Positions 7,900 to 13,946 of a DNA stretch of 13,946 nt are shown in pieces. The DNA is from Globomyces pollinis-pini (taxonomy: Eukaryota; Chytridiomycota; Chytridiomycetes; Rhizophydiales; Globomycetaceae). The stretch is taken from the NCBI GenBank assembly GCA_025399215.1, contig MU621490.1, positions 1 through 13,946 on the forward strand, in the 5' to 3' direction. How positions within the stretch are numbered: position 1 is the first letter of the stretch; the number at the start of each line of letters is the position of its first letter. The notes under the pieces are model-generated. The model was not told where the DNA came from. It did no database searches and worked only from the letters and a program-made list of their open reading frames with translations. A program made the position numbers and the translations under genes.

Positions 7900-10800
7900 G
7901 TAAGGTCAAAGTAGTTAACAATAGCTTTTTGAATGGTTTCAGCTACGAATTTGCTTCTATACATCCAACAATTGGAGATTTGATTTTCTTGAAAACAATG
8001 TAAGAGTGTCAGATTAATATATTTTTTAGTGATTTGAGTTACAATAGATTGACAGGGACGATTCCAACTAGTTTCAGTCAATTATCAAATCTAGAATCCT
8101 TGTAACTGAATTTCATGATATTGATTGTTAGGACACTAACTGGTAACTTTCTGATTGGAAATATTTCTCCCATTAAAGATTTAACATCTTTAATCAATTT
8201 GTAAACTTTGTAAACGATTGAAAAATAGGACGTTATCGTATAATGCATTCAGTGGTCCCATTACTAAATTCACCACCAACTTGGAAATCATGTAATCAAT
8301 TCTATTAGTTTATTGTTTTAAAAGTGAATTGACATTTAATAATTTCACTGGAAATTTACCAGATACGTTTGAAACTTTGACAAAGCTAAAGAAAATGTAA
8401 TTGATTGAAATGGTATTGACGATTTAGCAACTTGAATAGGAATGAATTCACTGGAGAAATACCAGTCAGTTTAAAAAACTTGGTTAATTCAATAACAACT
8501 CCAGTGCAAGAAATGTAATTTTCGATTTATTGAAATCTATAGTGATGTATCAAACAACTTTTTTACTGGTGAATTTCAATATTCAGGACCAAATTATTGT
8601 TATGCAGCTACAAATCAATTATGTGCACCAGATTTCGATTCTTGTGGTATTAGCAAGTGTAATGCGGATTGTTTTATTGCTACCGAAGTTTACTTTGCAG
8701 CTTTAGGTGTTCCTAAACCATTTCGAAGTGATTTTTATAACGATTGTTGTCTATTCTCTTTCACTTTTGGTTGTAGTGAAATATCAAGAAGAGTTACTTC
8801 ATTGTAAAAAGACAATGCTGATTTATTGTTAGGGATTTTTCATTGATGATAAATGAAAATACTACAATTTCAAATTCTATTACGTTACTACAAAGTTTAC
8901 AGTCATTCTCTCTCTTTTAGTATATCAATGTATATTTTAACATGAATAGTTTTAATGAAGAAAATCTGGAGATAACTTTCCCAAGTCCTACCATCCCAGA
9001 TATATGGCAAAATATGACACAACTCACGTCGTTGTAAGATATAATGTATTCATCATATGATTAGCTCTTTTATTGGATTTGTTCAAAATGCTAAACAGCC
9101 TACTCTTGGTACCATTCCAAACTCTTTCAGATACTTGACGAATCTCGAGAAATTGTAATTGAAATCAGATGTGTATTGATGAACCTAGAGTTTTTTCATT
9201 TGCGTTTAGTGAAACTTACATACCAGATTTTATTGGAGATTTAACAAAACTTCGCATATTGTAATTTGTTATACTTTGGGTTGATATGTAGACGGCTTAA
9301 TGGAAACAATGTTACTGGAGACATCCCTGATATCTTTAGCAATTTCCATGCATTGGAGAATTTGTATAACATTCATTGAAAAAGCTAATTGTTTCTTTTT
9401 TAGAGATCTTTCTTTCAATCGATTGTCATCTTCGCTTTCTTCCATTCAAAATTTAGTCAACTTGACGACATTGTAATTTCATTAATTATCTGAATTGCAT
9501 TTAGAAATTTATCATTCAATCGATTTACAGGCTTGATCCCTAGTTTTATCGGGGATTTTACTTCACTGACTGAATTGTACTTTTTTATTTGTTTTGAAGA
9601 ATTAGATCTCTGGATTATAATGAATTTATTGGTCTTGTTCCAAAGAGCATTCAAGACCTTCCAAACCTTAGCTACATGTATCCCATTAATTTATTTTATA
9701 TTTAGTTCTGTCAAAAATAATCAACTTGTTGGAAAGATTAATATTATTTCAAGTTCTTTATCTTACTGTGATGCACAATCCAATAACTTATGCTCTTCAC
9801 CAAGTGGTGCTAGTTGTTTTATCCCCACATGTAATGCTCAACTACAAACCTATTGTGAAGTCTATTTCGCATTAAAGGGTTTACCATGTCCAGAAAACGA
9901 TCCAATCTTATCCAATGGTTGTAATGATTCCAAGTATGGTATTACATGCAATGTTGATGGATCGATAACGGATATGTATCAAATTTGTTTTTTAATTGAT
10001 TGTAGTGTTTTGACTGATGATTTGGAATTGACCGGTACCTTATCATCTTCCATTCAATTTCTGACTTCATTAAGAAAAATGTATTGAAATGAATTTTTTT
10101 AACTCTAGTGATTTGTCAAACAATAATCTGCAAGGACCTATCCCAGATGTATTTCAAAATTTGGGATTCTTGGAAATCTTGTAAATCAATGAGTGTCATT
10201 TATATTTTAGATTACTTCAAAATAATTCATTTCAAGGTTCTATTCCAAATTCAATAGTTACAGTGCCATTAACGAAAATGTATGATTTATTCATGTTAAT
10301 TATAGTGATTTGTCTCGAAATCAACTTTCAGGGGTTATTCCTGATGGGTTTAACCTCATCCCTACATTGAATGATATGTAAGTCTAAAAGTTCAATTTAA
10401 TTGCTAGCAACTTTGCTAATAATAATTTGATTGGACCACTTCCAACAGACCTTTTCACTGAACCCAAATTTAAAACATTGTAATTGATTGATAATTTTCA
10501 TTACTTAGAGATGCCCATAACAATCAAATTGATGGAAAATTACCAGAGCTTACAGGAACAAATTCAGTTACCTCACTGTAAATAGGCTTATACTAATTCG
10601 CTAGTGATTTAAGTTCCAACTTAATTTCTGGTACCATTCCCAACTCATTCGCAAACTTCCAATCTTTGATACAATTGTAATTTTTTGAAACTCTCAAATG
10701 TAGAAAATTATCTGGAAATCTTTTAGAAGGAGACGTCCCAACTGATTTTTATGGTTTGACCACACTAGAAACTTTGTAACAAAAAGTTTTGGATAACATT

Positions 10801-13800
10801 ATAGAGAACTGCAAGATAATCGATTAACAGGAGATACAAGTCAAATCATTCAACTTAGCTCTTTGGTTGATTTGTATTCAAAATAATTTTAAATGTTAGA
10901 AATTTGTCAAATAATTTATTTACTGGATCATTACCAAATTTGACTGGCTCGACAATCAAAAAAATGTAAATTCGTTGAATATTTACGGATAGACTATTAA
11001 ACAAAAACAAATATGTTGGAAATATACCAGCATCTTTTGCAACTTTAGATAGCCTGGAAGTCATGTAAAAGATCGTCGTTATTTACAATAGAAATTTAGC
11101 CGAATTGAAATTGGAAGGTGATTTAACAACTTTTTTTGGAAATCTGCAAAGTATACAATCAATGTAATGATTATAATTAATGTATTAGCGACCTTCACGG
11201 AAACAACTTTAAAGGAACACTTTCGAATTTGAGCCAGTTGGAAAATTTGATTTCCCTGTAAGTATCTTTTCTTAACTGTAGTGATCTACATGACAATTTG
11301 TTCACTGGAAATATTCCATCAGCAATAGGTTCTAATGACATTCAGACCATGTATGTCAATATTATTTAATTTGATAGTGATTTGAGTTCCAATCAGTTAA
11401 CCGGAATTATTCCATCAAGCTTGTCCAACAAAAATAGTTTACGTTATTTGTAATTTCTTTGATTAATTGTAGGGATCTGAGTAACAACAAACTAACTGGA
11501 ACTATCCCTTCTAATCTCGGAGGAACAGCCTTAAACTTACTGTAGCAAAAAGTTCTAACCCTATAGTGATTTATCTTCCAATACTTTAATCGGTCCCATC
11601 CCAAATTCAATTAGTCAATTAAGCAATTTGACTTTCTTGGATCTTAGTGATAATAATCTTTCCGGAACAATTCCAGATCTATCGCTTTTGGACCGCTTGG
11701 AAGCCTTGTAAACTCAAATATTGTAATGATTTAGAATTCTTTCAAAAAATTCTTTAACTGGAGAATATCCAAGTTACTTCAACACAAAATTGATCAAATT
11801 GAAACTATTGTAAAAGTATAGTCTATTGACAATTAGATGGTTGGATTTTAACCTTTTCTTTGGAGTATTACCCAACACTTTTGACTCATTAACCGAACTG
11901 GAATCTTTGTAACGTATATTATCACTAAAAAATTAGAATACTTTCAGGAAACAAATTCTCGGGTCAACTGCCAACCACGTTTGGGCTTGCATTTCAACTC
12001 AATACTTTGTAATCATTTGGTAAACTTATTTTAGATGGCTCGATTTGAATGATTTTGAAGGAATGATATCAGATAGTGTATTTTCTAATGTAACACTTGA
12101 ATCATTGTAATACTATGACTGGATTGACTAACTTTTTGTTTACAGGTTTCTATCTTCAAACAACTTTTATGGACCAATTCCAAATGTTCTTTCTACAATG
12201 GACTCACTCAAAAGCCTGTAAGTAATTTAGTTTTTAAAAAATAGTCGGATGGATAATAATAAATTCAATGGCACGATTCCAATAGAATTCGAGAATTTGA
12301 CAAACTTGAAAGATCTGTAGAACATTTTATTTAATTTCGATAGATATTTACATTCAAACAATTTGGTTGGAGAATTTTCAGGAGCAAATATATTGAACTG
12401 TGATTTAAGTTTCAACGATCCAAAAGTATGTGATCCAACTACACCACCTGCATGTAATATCCCATCTTGCGATGATTGTGGAAGTCTGTGCCTTGTACAT
12501 GAATCCTTAACCAAATCTACTTGTAATCCTTCGGACTTCAATCAGTGCTGTAGTCAGCCGAATCAGAATTGGTTTAAATGTGATGTTGATGTGACAAATC
12601 GTAGAATCTCTGAAATGTAATCTATAATTTATTTAACTGAAATTTAGTTCGGTAAATGGTGGAAACTTGATCGACTTTGATGGTTCAGTAAAACCAATTA
12701 CAACTGGAAGTATTTCCCCTGCTATTGGATTTTTAACTAATTTGAAACTTATGTAATCCTTTGGCTATTAATCAGTAGTGACCTCTCAAACAATGGATTG
12801 ATAGGTCCAATACCATTATCAATTCAATTTTTGCGAGAGTTGGAATCAATGTATGTAAATTGAAATCTAACCACCATAAGAAATCTTTCAAGAAATTCAA
12901 TTGATGGCTCCATTCCTCAACAGTTTACAGAATTGACGCAATTGAAAACGCTGTATGTCTTTTAGAGTATCTAACCTTAGTAACTTGGGAGAGAATCAAT
13001 TGAAAAATTCAATACCACACAATATTGGTAAAATGAACAATTTGGAATTATTGTATGATATACAATAGCATTAATTTTGTAGGGATGTTTCTAAGAATCA
13101 ATTAACTGGTACATTTCACGATTATAGTTCAAAAACGACATGTTCAATTCTTAAATCTATGGAAACAAATTTAATATGTGATTATGACTTACCATTGACT
13201 TGTGATCTACCAATTTGTCCTTTGACTGCTTTGTTGTTTTCAGAGAAGCTATTTGGACAGTTAAATCAACTGGAAGCTATAATACTTGCATTGAAAACTC
13301 AAACAGAAAATTTAGATATAGTTTTAAAGTCCAATTTTGATCAAGAAACGTTGAAACGAGTGTTAAATGCTATAGTTCGGTTTACAAATGGGGTTGTCAA
13401 CCAAGCAGGTGTGAAGATATCTGGCACATATATTTATATTGGCACTTTGGAAATTGATTTGGCGCAATTGTTGCAGCAATTCTCTGATGTTTCAAGTGTA
13501 GGTGTTCCTTCAGGAATTAGTGGAGGTGGTGTTGGTGGTGGAGGACCAGTTGCTGGAGATATTCAAGCATCAGGAACGTCAGATCAGAGTGTTGGTGGGT
13601 CAGATGGGAGTGACTTTGGCCCTGGATTTTCCGATTTTGTAGCCGTTGATGTAACCCAGAAAAATACTGAGAATCCCGTTCAAAACATTACACAAGTGAA
13701 TGCAATCTCCATTCCAAGTGCGAATAGTACCAATGAAAAAGGAACTGATCCAAAATCAATCAACATTGCCATCGATACTGGAAACAATAATGATATGGAC

Positions 13801-13914
13801 AATCAAAGTGCAGATTCATTACATCTGGAAGATCAGCAAATGTCTAGCAATTCTGCCTCCGATACAATGATGCCAGTAATGATCGCAGGTGGTTTAATGG
13901 CGATAATGGTTTAA
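7718..13914 (+). CDS. Giant secreted multi-solenoid LRR protein, 46 exons, probable GPI anchor
   Basis: The reconstruction gives 46 exons, 45 introns (23-40 nt by the chosen sites), 4902 coding nt and 1633 residues. The signal peptide is [17 protein letters not shown] Cys-rich N-cap (TDCD...STCC...GVQCN, residues 18-60) follows. Then come about 42 full LRRs of consensus L.LS.N.LTG.IP.SF..L..LE.L, the plant-type 'GxIP' form, in four blocks divided by Cys-rich double caps, and a C-terminal stalk with a hydrophobic end. All introns are phase 2 at the same position of the repeat, after the first two bases of a Leu/Ile codon, so most exons equal one repeat. No TM, kinase or TIR domain is seen. The role is presumably extracellular recognition or adhesion; that is inference from the fold. 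Two acceptors are ambiguous (exon 2: 7925 or 7943; exon 12: 9189 or 9210). Exon details are in the block entries. Confidence 0.85.
7925..8514 (+). repeat. LRR block A: exons 2-7, six repeats
   Basis: Exons: 7925-7999, 8030-8101, 8132-8200, 8229-8291, 8325-8396, 8428-8514 (75, 72, 69, 63, 72, 87 nt). Exon 3 is typical: [18 protein letters not shown]. Donors are all GTAA; introns are 25-33 nt. Confidence 0.82.
8543..8803 (+). other. LRR gene exon 8: internal fused C-cap/N-cap
   Basis: The 261-nt exon starts as half an LRR ([11 protein letters not shown]), then reads [36 protein letters not shown] and FGCSE, ending RRVTS before the next LRR. The first part resembles the C-caps of exons 17, 41 and 46; the second resembles the N-cap of exon 1. 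Confidence 0.75.
8833..9677 (+). repeat. LRR block B: exons 9-16, eight repeats
   Basis: Exons: 8833-8919, 8950-9033, 9065-9154, 9189-9260, 9292-9363, 9404-9472, 9505-9576, 9606-9677. Exons 9-11 are long and degenerate (87, 84, 90 nt); exons 12-16 are 69-72 nt. Introns 9, 13, 15 and 16 use GTAT or GTAC donors rather than GTAA. The junction of exons 9 and 10 (8920-8949) was chosen because only this pair keeps phase 2; it is less sure than the others. Confidence 0.75.
9706..9975 (+). other. LRR gene exon 17: internal fused C-cap/N-cap
   Basis: The 270-nt exon reads [10 protein letters not shown], then [48 protein letters not shown] and SITD. Cys spacing follows exons 8 and 41, and the end repeats the 'G..C......ITD' of exon 1. 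Confidence 0.8.
10006..12316 (+). repeat. LRR block C: exons 18-40, 24 repeats
   Basis: Exons start at 10006, 10109, 10211, 10306, 10408, 10509, 10605, 10704, 10805, 10900, 10993, 11092, 11189, 11282, 11378, 11473, 11567, 11735, 11837, 11937, 12035, 12146 and 12245. They are 66-75 nt, mostly 72, except exon 34 (11567-11707, 141 nt), which holds two LRRs without the expected intron. Introns are 23-39 nt. A typical repeat is [16 protein letters not shown]. With the introns, the DNA has a period of about 100 bp. This is the longest and most regular solenoid of the protein. Confidence 0.87.
12344..12616 (+). other. LRR gene exon 41: internal fused C-cap/N-cap
   Basis: The 273-nt exon reads [11 protein letters not shown], then [47 protein letters not shown] and RRISE. 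It is the Cys-richest of the three double caps and closes block C. Confidence 0.82.
12648..13052 (+). repeat. LRR block D: exons 42-45, four repeats
   Basis: Exons: 12648-12752, 12779-12850, 12881-12952, 12981-13052. The first is 105 nt and atypical; the others are 72 nt. Intron 42 ends in the tandem acceptor CAGTAG, so exon 43 could gain one serine codon by use of the first AG. The last three introns use GTATG donors. Confidence 0.83.
13083..13914 (+). other. LRR gene exon 46: C-cap, helical stalk, Gly/Ser-rich linker, GPI-type signal
   Basis: The 832-nt last exon begins with half an LRR ([11 protein letters not shown]) and a short C-cap ([21 protein letters not shown]). Then comes a helical part ([20 protein letters not shown]), a Gly-rich linker (SGGGVGGGG), and a Ser/Asn/Thr-rich stretch with N-glycosylation motifs (NIT, NST). 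It ends with [19 protein letters not shown] and AIMV, i.e. small residues followed by about 15 hydrophobic residues and the stop. This fits a GPI-anchor signal; the hydrophobic tail is short and lacks charged residues after it, so a TM helix is unlikely. Confidence 0.7.
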
Positions 13915-13946
13915 AGTTATAGTACTTCTCTTTTAACAATATAACT

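Noticed and set aside
9533..10087. A long open frame of 184 codons taken alone as a gene
   Set aside because: It is made of LRR exons 15-17 read through three introns that lack in-frame stops. The spliced model gives better LRR and cap sequence on both sides.
10855..12541. Minus-strand open frames inside the LRR gene (10855-11064, 11407-11610, 12227-12541)
   Set aside because: They lie antisense to clear LRR exons, have no recognisable protein features and cross the exon-intron structure.
7925..13052. Regular repeats of about 100 bp resembling a CRISPR-like or satellite array
   Set aside because: The units are diverged at DNA level, differ in length and code for LRRs with GT..AG introns between them. 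No constant repeat with variable spacers is present.
7718..13914. Many separate small secreted LRR peptides ending at each TTGTAA or ATGTAA
   Set aside because: Each apparent stop is followed after 23-40 nt by an AG and an exon that continues the repeat in the same phase, 45 times, so these are introns and not stops.
1..13946. tRNA, rRNA, transposon or bacterial operon features
   Set aside because: No tRNA-like T-arm, rRNA stretch, transposase or terminal repeats, or ribosome-binding-site-spaced gene series was seen. The intron content rules out a prokaryotic reading.

Overview
The window is A+T-rich eukaryotic nuclear DNA. Genes lie on both strands and are split by very short GT..AG introns, mostly 23-43 nt, with a few of 70-200 nt. 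The recognisable genes (VPS60/CHMP5, a YIPF1/2-like Golgi protein, an Mpo1/YGL010w-like protein) are widely conserved in eukaryotes. A CHASE-domain protein, a single-pass SH3 membrane protein and a relic resembling fungal TPR/SET proteins point to an early-diverging, chytrid-like fungus. That placement is a low-confidence inference; an amoebozoan is the main alternative.

Layout: 29-585 (-) is a broken gene resembling the N-terminus of fungal TPR/SET proteins. 586-1087 is non-coding with a perfect hairpin. 1088-2393 (+), three exons, encodes a membrane protein with a lone CHASE sensor domain and no kinase or cyclase. 2641-3177 (-) is an intronless Mpo1-like gene, convergent with the CHASE gene across a short repeat cluster. 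3597-4529 (-) is a four-exon YIPF1/2-like gene. 4826-5962 (+) is a six-exon VPS60/CHMP5 gene. These last two diverge from a promoter holding nine telomere-like TAGGGTTA units. 6166-7612 (-) is a two-exon secreted/TM protein with a cytoplasmic SH3 domain.

The right 45% of the window, 7718-13914 (+), is the most striking part. I reconstruct one gene of 46 exons and 45 micro-introns encoding a 1633-residue secreted LRR protein. Almost every exon is exactly one plant-type LRR (usually 72 nt = 24 residues). Every intron interrupts the same repeat position in phase 2, so all internal exons are symmetric cassettes. Three larger exons encode a fused C-cap/N-cap that divides the protein into four LRR solenoids. 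The C-terminus looks like a Gly-rich and Ser/Asn-rich stalk followed by a GPI-anchor signal. In 33 of 45 introns the first full codon is an in-frame stop, so retention would truncate the protein; exon skipping would only change the number of LRRs.

The LRR gene and the SH3 membrane-protein gene start 105 bp apart, back to back. An extracellular LRR ligand-binder without a cytoplasmic part next to a TM adaptor with an SH3 domain suggests a receptor/co-receptor pair, but this is inference from gene order only. The exon models were built by hand; their coordinates are consistent (4902 coding nt + 1295 intron nt = 6197 nt), but no transcript data were available.
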